Source of the DNA: Alcanivorax sp. S6407
GTDB lineage: Bacteria > Pseudomonadota > Gammaproteobacteria > Pseudomonadales > Alcanivoracaceae
Direction of reading: 5' to 3'
Assembly: GCF_023016115.1 (NCBI RefSeq)
Contig: NZ_JALKBH010000002.1
Coordinates: 1 to 64,000 of the forward strand
DNA: 64,000 bases
A program made the translations under genes and the position numbers. Within the stretch, counting starts at the first letter, position 1, and each line of letters opens with the position of its first letter. The notes under the pieces were generated by a model. The model was not told the origin of the DNA. It saw only the letters and a program-made list of their open reading frames with translations, and made no database searches. Below, in pieces: positions 1 to 6,913 of this stretch.

Positions 1-65
1 CGGAGCCAGATCTACAGCACAGGATCTATGTCCTCAGGAGCCTGCCAGGCTTCAGCCCGACCCGT

Positions 66-90
66 GAGTGCTGGTAGCTAATCAGCACTC
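66..90. other. Stem-loop of unknown role at left edge
   Basis: GAGTGCTG and CAGCACTC form a perfect 8-bp stem with a 9-base loop. No T-run follows on either strand, so it is not a standard intrinsic terminator. It lies in the gene-free first 297 bases of the window, next to a REP-like hairpin and a heptad-armed element. I see no coding region in bases 1-297. Confidence 0.5.
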
Positions 91-103
91 GTGGAGAGAT
101 ACA

Positions 104-139
104 AGGAGCCTGCCTGCAGGCGATCCGAGCCAAAGCGAG
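104..139. repeat. REP-like hairpin, copy 1
   Basis: AGGAGCCTGCCTGCAGGCGA is a short GC-rich hairpin followed by TCCGAGCCAAAGCGAGGTAA. The same module, reverse-complemented or degenerate, occurs near 15284-15408 and 63371-63528 (GCTCGGATCGC followed by a hairpin and CTCCTAC). The pattern resembles the REP sequences of Pseudomonas-type genomes. A TAAGGATTCCAG string here recurs as CAAGGATTCCAG at about 270-281, so the pair flanks the heptad element at 156-253. Confidence 0.55.
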
Positions 140-155
140 GTAAGGATTCCAGATG

Positions 156-253
156 CGAGTTTCGAGTACCGAGTTTCGAAGATCAAAAAACGACAACCAG
201 GCACGGGGTTTAAGGTTTTGCCTTTCGAAACTCGCTTCTCGTAACTCGAAACG
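156..253. repeat. Heptad-armed inverted repeat, CGAGTTN class
   Basis: The left arm reads CGAGTTT, CGAGTAC, CGAGTTT, CGAAGAT (156-183). The right arm reads CGAAACT, CGCTTCT, CGTAACT, CGAAACG (226-253). The arms are reverse-complementary in 7-bp register. The inner ends carry an A-rich run on the left and GGTTTTGCC on the right, which pair to extend the stem, and the core is about 40 bp. Similar elements lie at 22454-22550, 23771-23887 and 33347-33441. The short gene at 298-519 ends 45 bases to the right. Confidence 0.75.
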
Positions 254-297
254 CATTTCCTCGGCCTGGCAAGGATTCCAGAAGCGAATCTCGAGTT

Positions 298-519
298 TCA
301 GGTGCGATGGAAAGGATAGCCTGGATGCTGCATCAGCAACGGCCGGGGATCGCGATCATGAGGTAATCGGGTAAAGAGGATCTCGGGGTGATCCGCCAGG
401 CTGCCAACACAAAGGCGGCACTCGCCGACTTCGGGTGCAGACCCTTCCACATAGCGTACCCGGTGACGGCCCGAGCCACGGTTGCTGGACACCTGAAAGA
501 CTCGATCACGCTCACTCAT
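298..519 (-). CDS. Hypothetical small protein (73 aa)
   Basis: I do not recognise this gene. It is called because an AAGGAG ribosome-binding site lies 9 bases before the ATG at 519 and because the codons have the G/C-rich third positions of the neighbours. The protein is hydrophilic and basic, rich in Arg, His and Pro, with a single CRLC (CxxC) pair near residue 35, and it has no signal peptide or membrane segment. It lies downstream of murB on the same strand, about 41 bases after the murB stop. Its stop codon falls in the repeat-rich left edge of the window. A chance ORF is possible, but the start context argues for a gene. Confidence 0.5.
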   Translation of the reverse strand: MSERDRVFQVSSNRGSGRHRVRYVEGSAPEVGECRLCVGSLADHPEILFTRLPHDRDPRPLLMQHPGYPFHRT

Positions 520-560
520 GGCACGCCTCTCCTTGGGACAAACCGTTGGCCCCGCTCTGT

Positions 561-1580
561 TCAGGGTAGCACAACCGGCTCCTGCTCCAGCTGCACACCA
601 AAGCGTTGCCAGACGTCCTGCTTGACGGCAGCAGCCAACGCCAGCACATCAATAGAGGTGGCGCCGCCGTGATTGACCAGCACCAGCGCCTGCTCGCTAT
701 GCATGCCGACCGGCCCCAGCCTTTTACCCTTCCACCCCGCCGCCTGAATCAACCAGCCTGCCGCCAGCTTCACGCCTTCAGCTTGGGGATAGGCAACAAG
801 CTGCGGAAATGCCGCCGTCAGGCTCTGGGCCTTCTCTGCAGACACCACCGGGTTCTTGAAGAAACTGCCGGCATTGGCCAGCACGGCCGGATCCGGGAGT
901 TTGCTCTGGCGGATGGCGATGACCTGCTCGCGTACTGCAGCAGCGGTCACCGCATCAGCGGGCAGGTCATTAAAATGCTGCTTAAGCGGGCCATAACTGA
1001 TGTTGCAGCGGGCTTGCCGGTTCAATTTGAGCTCAATGCCGGTGATGATGAAACGGCCCTTGTCGCGGCCCTTGAAACGACTGTCCCGGTAGGCGAAATC
1101 ACATTCTTGCGCCGAATAATGGCTAACCTTGCCGGTAGCGATTTCCATCACCGTCACCTGCTCCAGCACCTGAGCAAGCTCCACTCCGTAGGCACCGATA
1201 TTCTGGTAAGGAGCGGCACCGGCAGTGCCGGGAATCAGGGACAGGTTTTCCAGTCCTTGCCAGCCCTGCTCCACCGTCCAGGCCACCAGATCATCCCAGT
1301 GCACGCCGGCGCCCGCCGCTACCCAGACATGCTCCTGGTCTTCCCGAACCTTGATCATGCCATCAAGAGCCAGGGCAATCGTCAGCCCGGGTAGATCGTC
1401 CTGGATAACCAGATTACTGCCCTCGCCGATCACATGAACGGGCGCTTGCGGGTCCCGCTCCGCCAGCACCTGCTCCAGCTCATCCAGGGTTTGCGGACGC
1501 ACCAGACAGGTCGCCCGCGCTGGCAACCCCAGGGTATTAAGGCCGGAAAGGTCAGCATTGTGCTCCAGCAATGGACTCAC
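561..1580 (-). CDS. murB: UDP-N-acetylenolpyruvoylglucosamine reductase MurB
   Basis: MurB is a cytoplasmic FAD enzyme that reduces the enolpyruvyl group of UDP-GlcNAc-enolpyruvate with NADPH to give UDP-MurNAc, the second committed step of peptidoglycan precursor synthesis. At 339 residues it is the long (E. coli, type I) form. Visible marks are the FAD-binding GEGSNLV near residue 52, PGTAGAAPYQNIGAYG, YRDSRFK, and NAGSFFKNP with the catalytic serine; a C-terminal EQEP segment should supply the catalytic glutamate. The start is GTG at 1580 and overlaps the ptpA stop by 4 bases (GTGA), implying translational coupling. It is the last recognisable member of the envelope operon before the repeats at the left edge. 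Confidence 0.96.
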   Translation of the reverse strand: MSPLLEHNADLSGLNTLGLPARATCLVRPQTLDELEQVLAERDPQAPVHVIGEGSNLVIQDDLPGLTIALALDGMIKVREDQEHVWVAAGAGVHWDDLVAWTVEQGWQGLENLSLIPGTAGAAPYQNIGAYGVELAQVLEQVTVMEIATGKVSHYSAQECDFAYRDSRFKGRDKGRFIITGIELKLNRQARCNISYGPLKQHFNDLPADAVTAAAVREQVIAIRQSKLPDPAVLANAGSFFKNPVVSAEKAQSLTAAFPQLVAYPQAEGVKLAAGWLIQAAGWKGKRLGPVGMHSEQALVLVNHGGATSIDVLALAAAVKQDVWQRFGVQLEQEPVVLP

Positions 1581-2050
1581 AAGCGCTCCCGCAAGGCCTC
1601 AAGCAGGCCTTCCGCTCCCTCTTCCACCAGATTCAATACCTGGGCAAAGCCATCCTCACCGCCGTAATAGGGATCCGGCACTTCACGGATAGAGGTGTGC
1701 GGGGCATAGTCCAGAAATCGCTTGAGTGTGACAGCGGAATCACTCGGCTGCATGGCCTGCAAGTCCACCAAATTGGCATCATCCATGGCCAACACCACAT
1801 CAAACTGCTCGAAGTCGGCGGCGGAGACCTGGCGTGCCCGCAGGCTGCTCATGTCATAGCCACGGGTGGCAGCCGCATCCTGGGTGCGCGGATCAGGAGC
1901 ACGGCCGATATGCCAGTCGCCGGTACCGGCACTATCGATAAGAATATGTTCTTCCAGCCCGGCAGCCCGAACACGGTCACGAAACACCACTTCTGCAGTG
2001 GGCGAGCGGCAGATATTGCCAAGGCAGACAAACAGAACTGATACCGTCAC
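1577..2050 (-). CDS. ptpA: Low-molecular-weight protein tyrosine phosphatase
   Basis: This is a cytoplasmic low-molecular-weight phosphotyrosine phosphatase of 157 residues. The P-loop CLGNICRSP carries the nucleophile Cys9 and Arg15, and the general acid lies in VPDPYYG (Asp126). The frame is open upstream to 2167, but the real start is the GTG at 2050. It has AAGGAG 7 bases upstream and comes just after the kdsB stop; starting earlier would add 39 unrelated residues. It sits between kdsB and murB as in Pseudomonas. The substrate is unknown; a role in tuning envelope or polysaccharide enzymes is only inferred from position. Confidence 0.93.
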   Translation of the reverse strand: MTVSVLFVCLGNICRSPTAEVVFRDRVRAAGLEEHILIDSAGTGDWHIGRAPDPRTQDAAATRGYDMSSLRARQVSAADFEQFDVVLAMDDANLVDLQAMQPSDSAVTLKRFLDYAPHTSIREVPDPYYGGEDGFAQVLNLVEEGAEGLLEALRERL

Positions 2051-2054
2051 GTCA

Positions 2055-2819
2055 TCACTCCTTTTCCTGCGCGGCCAGCAGGGCCTGAACCCGCTGCAGA
2101 TCTTCCGGGGTGTCGATACCGCCGGGCACCGCCTCGCAGGAGGGCGCGATGTGTATGGATTCACCATTGGCCATGGCGCGCAGCTGCTCCAGGGATTCCA
2201 GCTTCTCCAGGCTGGCGGGCTCCCAGGTCACATAACGATGCAGGAACGCCACCCGGTAGGCGTAGATACCAATATGGCGCCACCATTGGCCCCCGGAGAT
2301 ATCACGGCCGCCTTCGGCAAAGGCATCACGGTGCCAGGGAATCGGCGCACGGGAAAAGTACAGAGCCTTGCCATTGGCATCGAAGACCGCCTTCACCACA
2401 TTGGGATTGAACAGGTCATCACTGTGTTCGATGGGCTCACACAGGGTCGCCATCTGGCAATCCGGGTTAGCGGCCAGATTGGCGGCCACCTGATTGATCA
2501 CCGCGGCCGGAATCAGCGGCTCATCGCCCTGCACATTGACGATAATGTCGTCGTCCGCCAGTCCCAGTTTGACCGCCACCTCCTGCAACCGGTCCGTACC
2601 GGAGGGGTGGTCTTCGCGAGTCATGACCACTGGCACCAGCCCGTCGAGGGCAGTCTCAATCCGCTGATCATCGGTGGCCACATAGACACTGGCCGCCTCA
2701 CTGCTCTGACAGCGCTCTGCCACCCTGGCCACCATTGGCTTGCCGGCAAGATCAGCCAGCGGTTTACCTGGAAGCCGGGTCGACGCATAACGCGCCGGCA
2801 CCACCACATAAAAACTCAT
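2055..2819 (-). CDS. kdsB: 3-deoxy-manno-octulosonate cytidylyltransferase KdsB
   Basis: KdsB activates Kdo with CTP to give CMP-Kdo for the lipopolysaccharide inner core. The 254-residue protein opens with the nucleotide-binding [17 protein letters not shown] and contains NVQGDEPLI with a metal-binding Asp, both typical of the family. It belongs to the lpxK-kdsB-ptpA-murB series, with only 4 bases between its stop and the ptpA GTG. Upstream lies a 220-bp gap holding a heptad arm and a perfect 28-bp heptad inverted repeat. The small Trm112/YcaR-type gene often found between lpxK and kdsB is absent. Confidence 0.96.
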   Translation of the reverse strand: MSFYVVVPARYASTRLPGKPLADLAGKPMVARVAERCQSSEAASVYVATDDQRIETALDGLVPVVMTREDHPSGTDRLQEVAVKLGLADDDIIVNVQGDEPLIPAAVINQVAANLAANPDCQMATLCEPIEHSDDLFNPNVVKAVFDANGKALYFSRAPIPWHRDAFAEGGRDISGGQWWRHIGIYAYRVAFLHRYVTWEPASLEKLESLEQLRAMANGESIHIAPSCEAVPGGIDTPEDLQRVQALLAAQEKE

Positions 2820-2840
2820 GAAAACCTCGTTAAATGAAAC

Positions 2841-2872
2841 GCTTCATGCTGCACGCATCACGCAACATGCAG
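2841..2872. repeat. Single heptad arm, CGCANCA class
   Basis: About four degenerate heptads (CTTCATG, CTGCACG, CATCACG, CAACATG) lie 22 bases upstream of the kdsB start. The same type of arm is seen at 10011-10044 and 50918-50945. No matching right arm (TGTTGCG type) is visible nearby, so this looks like a half element beside the complete GTTNAAA element at 2892-3044. Confidence 0.55.
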
Positions 2873-2891
2873 TAATGACAATCAGGAGCGA

Positions 2892-3044
2892 GTTGAAAGT
2901 TTAAAGTTCAAAGTTGAAACGCGAAGATAGTCCCGAGTTAGTCTGAGAGCATGGTTTTTTCGCGCTGGCCAGTGCGCGGGCAAGGCACATCCGGAGTCAT
3001 CGTCCTTTCCCGCGCTTTTCAACTTTGAACTTTAAACTTTCAAC
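2892..3044. repeat. Heptad-armed inverted repeat, GTTNAAA class (perfect arms)
   Basis: The left arm at 2892-2919 is four heptads GTTNAAA with N = G, T, C, G. The right arm at 3017-3044 is its exact reverse complement, so 28 of 28 bases pair. The 97-bp core is GC-rich and contains GTGCGCGGGCAAGG at 2972-2985. The right arm covers the lpxK stop codon (3040-3042) and supplies the last bases of the gene. The element separates lpxK from kdsB inside a co-directional gene series. Confidence 0.85.
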
Positions 3045-4035
3045 TCTCCTTCCCATCCACCCCAAGCGCCCGATCCAGCATCTGGTCCAGCAGCCCGTCC
3101 GGCAATTCTGCTTCCACGGGCAGGAACCACCAGTTCGGTTCAGCAAAGGCCGCGCATTTGACTGCATCCTTCTCGGTCATCAGTACCGGCAAGCCATCGG
3201 AAAATGCCAGATCCGCCGGTTGGTAGGCATGATGATCAGGAAAGATATGAGGCTGGGCGTTCAGGCCGATGATGTTTAACAAATTGAAATAGCGGCGCGG
3301 ATTACCGATCCCGGCTACGGCATGGACATGGGGATAGTCGCGCAGGAACGCCCGGACATCCAGCGTCTCACCAGTGGCGAGATTCTCGACCTCACCGGGC
3401 CGCATGATCATCGGATGCGCTCCGCTCCAGCCGCCACCGGTACTGATAACGAAATCCACTTCCTTGAGTCGTGACGGCGGCTCCCGCAGCGGCCCTTCCG
3501 GCAGGCAACGCCCGTTGCCCAGGCCTCGTTGGCCATCGATCACCACCACCTCGGCGCTGCGCGGCAGGCCATAGTGTTGCAGACCATCATCGCTGATGAT
3601 CAGGTCAGGATTAACGCTGTTGATCGCCACGTCCATGGCATTGCGACGATCCGGATCGAGAATCACTGGCGCACCTGTCCGGCGGGCAATCAGCACCGGC
3701 TCATCACCCACATCCAGCGCAATGCTGTCTGCACTAACCGTGATCGGATACTGCTCCACCCGGCCGCCATAGCCCCGTGACACAACCGCGACCTTGAGGC
3801 CACGCTGTTGGGCGGCCTGCACCAGGGCGATCACCAGTGGCGTCTTGCCGGTGCCACCCACGGTAATATTACCTACCACCAACACCGGTACAGGAGGTTG
3901 CTGACGATGCTTCTGAAATTGCTCCAGACGGCGACGCGCCTCATAGGACACCAGCATGGAGAGGGGCCGCAATGGCTTCAGCCAGACACTCCCCTTGTAC
4001 CAGCCCTTCTGTACCCAGTCGCTAACCTTGCTCAT
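3040..4035 (-). CDS. lpxK: Tetraacyldisaccharide 4'-kinase LpxK
   Basis: LpxK phosphorylates the 4' position of the tetraacyldisaccharide 1-phosphate to give lipid IVA at the inner face of the cytoplasmic membrane. The 331-residue protein has the expected N-terminal hydrophobic/basic segment, the P-loop [13 protein letters not shown] (about residues 54-66), VSRGYGG, and DDGLQH (family DDGxQh). It lies between msbA, which flips the product lipid, and kdsB, which feeds the next Kdo step, so the three genes cover consecutive steps. Its stop codon lies inside the right arm of the GTTNAAA element. The ribosome-binding site is weak. Confidence 0.96.
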   Translation of the reverse strand: MSKVSDWVQKGWYKGSVWLKPLRPLSMLVSYEARRRLEQFQKHRQQPPVPVLVVGNITVGGTGKTPLVIALVQAAQQRGLKVAVVSRGYGGRVEQYPITVSADSIALDVGDEPVLIARRTGAPVILDPDRRNAMDVAINSVNPDLIISDDGLQHYGLPRSAEVVVIDGQRGLGNGRCLPEGPLREPPSRLKEVDFVISTGGGWSGAHPMIMRPGEVENLATGETLDVRAFLRDYPHVHAVAGIGNPRRYFNLLNIIGLNAQPHIFPDHHAYQPADLAFSDGLPVLMTEKDAVKCAAFAEPNWWFLPVEAELPDGLLDQMLDRALGVDGKES

Positions 4036-4074
4036 GGCGTGGTTCGTTCCTGACAGTTCATCTGTTTGCCCGAA

Positions 4075-5817
4075 TCAGTCTTCGGCAAAATCCATCCGGT
4101 AAAGCTGGGTGTAGATACCATTACGCGCCAGCAATTCTTCATGGGAGCCCTGCTCCATCAACTGGCCCTGATCCAGCACGATGATGCGGTCGGCCTTTTC
4201 GATAGTGGACAGACGATGGGCAATCACCAGGGTGGTACGCCCGGCCATCACCCGCTCCAGGGCCTGTTGGATATGATGTTCTGACTCGGTATCCAGAGCA
4301 CTGGTGGCCTCGTCGAGAATCAGCAAAGGGGAATCCTTGAGCAGGGCCCGTGCAATGGCGATCCGCTGACGCTGGCCGCCGGACAGTTGCACCCCATCCT
4401 GGCCCAGACGGGTATCCAGCCCATGTTCCAGCTGCTCGATAAAGTTCCAGGCATGAGCATCACGGGCCGCCTTCTCGATGGCCGCATCATCCGCACCGCG
4501 CAACTCGCCATAGGCGATATTGTTGCGCACGGTATCGTTGAACAGCACCACGCGCTGGCTGACCATGGCTATCTGATGACGCAGCTCACTCAGGTTGTAC
4601 TCTGTGAGGGGCACACCATCCAGCAGGATCTGGCCATGATCGGGATCGAAAAATCGTGGCAGCATGGCACTGATGGTGCTCTTGCCCGCCCCGGAACGTC
4701 CCACCAGTGCCACCGTTTCTCCCGCCTTGATGGAGAATGTCAGGTTTCGCAGTACCGGCGACTCGGGCTCGTAACCGAAGGTCACGCCTTCAAAGGCAAT
4801 ATTGCCGTCAACACGATGTGCTGGACGATAACTACCGGTGTCCACTTCTGCCGGGGTGTCCAGCACCTCGAACAGACTTGACGCCCCGGTAACGCCCTTC
4901 TGTACTTTGACATTGACGTCAGTGAGCTGCTTGAGCGGCTTCTGGATCATGCCGGCAGCAGCAATATAGGAAAGGAAACCGCCGACGGTCAGGTTCTCTC
5001 CCATCAGGGTGATATACAGATAGGTAATCGCACCAATTCCGGTGGCCACAAACAACTGCACGATCACGGTGCTGGCAATCTTGCTGGCATTGAGCTTCAC
5101 ATTCTGTTTGGCGAAACTGCGGCTCACCGCGTGGAAGCGGTCCGCTTCCTGCTCCTGGCCACCAAAGATCTTCACCTCACCACTGCCTTCAATGGCTTCA
5201 CCCAGAAAATGGGTGATATCAGACATGGAAGACTGGATCCGGCGGCTAATCTTGCGGAAACGCTTGCTGGTGATATTTACCACCATGGCCACCAGTGGCG
5301 CCACCGCCACCAGAATCAGGGTCAGCTTCCAGTTCTGCCAGATCAGGAAAGAAAACAGGCCGATCACGGTCAACCCTTCACGCACGATAACGATAATCGC
5401 ATCGGTACCGGCACTAGTGACTTGCTGGGCATCAAAAATGATCTTGGACATGATGCGGCCGGACGCGTTGCGGTGGTATTCCGACTGCGGCAGCTTGAGC
5501 ACATGCCCGAACACATCATTTCGCAGTACATAAACCAGCTGCTGGGCCACCCAGTTCATGCTGTAGCTGCCCATGAACTGGCCCAGACCCTGGAAGATCA
5601 CCAGCACCAGTGGCGCAATCGCCACCACCATGACACGGAAATCCGTGGGATTGACGATGGTATCACCCAGATAACCGGCAAGCTGGGCACCACCGGCCTG
5701 GGTCGCCGCGTAAAGCGCGTAACCAAACACACTGATCAACAACATTAACCAATAGGGGCGAACGTAGGACAGCAACCGTTTATAGGTTGGCCACACGACC
5801 TCGGGAGCTTGACTCAT
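4075..5817 (-). CDS. msbA: Lipid A export ABC transporter permease/ATP-binding protein MsbA
   Basis: MsbA is a half-size ABC exporter (580 residues) that flips lipid A-core to the outer leaflet of the inner membrane. The N-terminal third holds the six-helix membrane domain, starting near residue 20. The C-terminal nucleotide-binding domain shows Walker A GRSGAGKST, the Q-loop MVSQRVVLF, signature LSGGQRQR, Walker B LLILDEATSALD and the switch histidine in VIAHRLST. The start overlaps the exbD stop by 4 bases. The position between exbD and lpxK supports the lipid A assignment over other half-transporters. Confidence 0.95.
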   Translation of the reverse strand: MSQAPEVVWPTYKRLLSYVRPYWLMLLISVFGYALYAATQAGGAQLAGYLGDTIVNPTDFRVMVVAIAPLVLVIFQGLGQFMGSYSMNWVAQQLVYVLRNDVFGHVLKLPQSEYHRNASGRIMSKIIFDAQQVTSAGTDAIIVIVREGLTVIGLFSFLIWQNWKLTLILVAVAPLVAMVVNITSKRFRKISRRIQSSMSDITHFLGEAIEGSGEVKIFGGQEQEADRFHAVSRSFAKQNVKLNASKIASTVIVQLFVATGIGAITYLYITLMGENLTVGGFLSYIAAAGMIQKPLKQLTDVNVKVQKGVTGASSLFEVLDTPAEVDTGSYRPAHRVDGNIAFEGVTFGYEPESPVLRNLTFSIKAGETVALVGRSGAGKSTISAMLPRFFDPDHGQILLDGVPLTEYNLSELRHQIAMVSQRVVLFNDTVRNNIAYGELRGADDAAIEKAARDAHAWNFIEQLEHGLDTRLGQDGVQLSGGQRQRIAIARALLKDSPLLILDEATSALDTESEHHIQQALERVMAGRTTLVIAHRLSTIEKADRIIVLDQGQLMEQGSHEELLARNGIYTQLYRMDFAED

Positions 5818-6239
5818 TGTGCCTCGTTGGGGGATTCGCGGGTGGTGAGCGACAGCTTAACAAAACCCAGCTGCCCCGCCACATCATAGACACGGACCAC
5901 AGACTGGTAGGCCACATTGGCATCCGCATAGATTTGCAATGGCATGTCTGCCTTGTCCTGGCCCAGGGCCATCAAGGCAGTGCGCAGGGCCTTGCTGTCA
6001 GACGCCGCCAGTTTTTCCCCGTTGACCAGGTAATCGCCGGTGGAGGTCACAGTCACAGTCACCTGCTCCGGAGACTGTGCCAACGCAGCGCCGTCCGCCT
6101 CCGGCAAGGTGATGGACAGCTGTGTCTTGTCATCGAAGGTGGTCGATACCATGAAGAAGATCAGCAGCAAAAACACCACATCAATCAGTGGCGTCAGATT
6201 GACGCTGATCTCTTCCTGACTGGGACGGGGGAACTTCAC
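5814..6239 (-). CDS. exbD: Biopolymer transport protein ExbD/TolR family
   Basis: This 141-residue protein has one N-terminal membrane helix and a periplasmic domain. The helix motif NLTPLIDVVFLLLIFFMVS contains the conserved proton-path Asp. With ExbB it forms a proton-driven stator complex that energises a TonB- or Tol-like partner. The start is GTG at 6239, which overlaps the exbB stop, and the stop overlaps the msbA start, so exbB-exbD-msbA are tightly coupled. No tonB gene is in the window. Placement before msbA-lpxK matches Pseudomonas-type genomes, where the partner of this pair is unclear. Confidence 0.92.
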   Translation of the reverse strand: MKFPRPSQEEISVNLTPLIDVVFLLLIFFMVSTTFDDKTQLSITLPEADGAALAQSPEQVTVTVTSTGDYLVNGEKLAASDSKALRTALMALGQDKADMPLQIYADANVAYQSVVRVYDVAGQLGFVKLSLTTRESPNEAQ

Positions 6240-6865
6240 GCCTTCTCTCCCGGTTCCGCTTCACGGTCACCGTGTACCAGATCCACCACGTGCACCGCAC
6301 TCTGCTCCAGCTCCACGGTAATTTCTTCCACCCGACGCACGAAGAAGCGATGAAAAAAGATCGCAGGAATAGCCACCACCAGGCCTGCAGCCGTGGTCAG
6401 CAATGCCTGGGAAATACCCCCAGCCAGCTGGGCCGCATCACCGGTGCCATGAATCATGATGGCGGCGAATACATCAATCATACCGACCACGGTACCCAGC
6501 AAACCGAGCAGCGGCGTGATGGCAGCGATGGAACCCAGGGTACTGAGGAATTTTTCCAGTTCATGAATCACCCCGGTGGCGGATTCCTGGATGCTTTCCT
6601 TCATGATGTCGCGGCCATGTTTGGCATTGGACAGTCCGGTAGCCAGAATACGGCCCAGCGGAGAGCTGTCACGCAACTTGATCAGATTGGCCTCATTCAA
6701 CAGACCACGCTTGAGCAGGGTTTGCACCTGCGGGACCGTATCGGCCGGTGCCAGCTTGCTCGGACGCAACGTCCAGAAACGCTCAACCACGATGGCCAGC
6801 GCCACCACTGAACAGATCAGGATCGGGAGCATCATCCAGCCCCCGGACTGCAAAAGATCCTGCAC
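6236..6865 (-). CDS. exbB: MotA/TolQ/ExbB proton channel family protein
   Basis: This is an inner-membrane protein with three predicted helices: one in GGWMMLPILICSVVALAIVV near the N terminus and two in the C-terminal half around TPLLGLLGTVVGMIDVF and LLTTAAGLVVAIPA. It is the channel half of the ExbB-ExbD pair. I chose the GTG at 6865 because AAGGGGAG lies 7 bases upstream and family members begin just before the GGW motif. The frame is open to a GTG at 6898, which would give 220 residues with no good ribosome-binding site. Confidence 0.9.
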   Translation of the reverse strand: MQDLLQSGGWMMLPILICSVVALAIVVERFWTLRPSKLAPADTVPQVQTLLKRGLLNEANLIKLRDSSPLGRILATGLSNAKHGRDIMKESIQESATGVIHELEKFLSTLGSIAAITPLLGLLGTVVGMIDVFAAIMIHGTGDAAQLAGGISQALLTTAAGLVVAIPAIFFHRFFVRRVEEITVELEQSAVHVVDLVHGDREAEPGEKA

Positions 6866-6913
6866 CTTGTCTCTCCCCTTGATTACTACGTTGTCCACAC
6901 GGACACAGTCGGG

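Noticed and set aside
2892-3044. GTTNAAA arms considered as integron attC sites
   Set aside because: The 7-base core sites of attC (GTTRRRY / RYYYAAC) look similar, but four tandem copies per arm, perfect arm pairing and the lack of integrase or cassettes do not fit.
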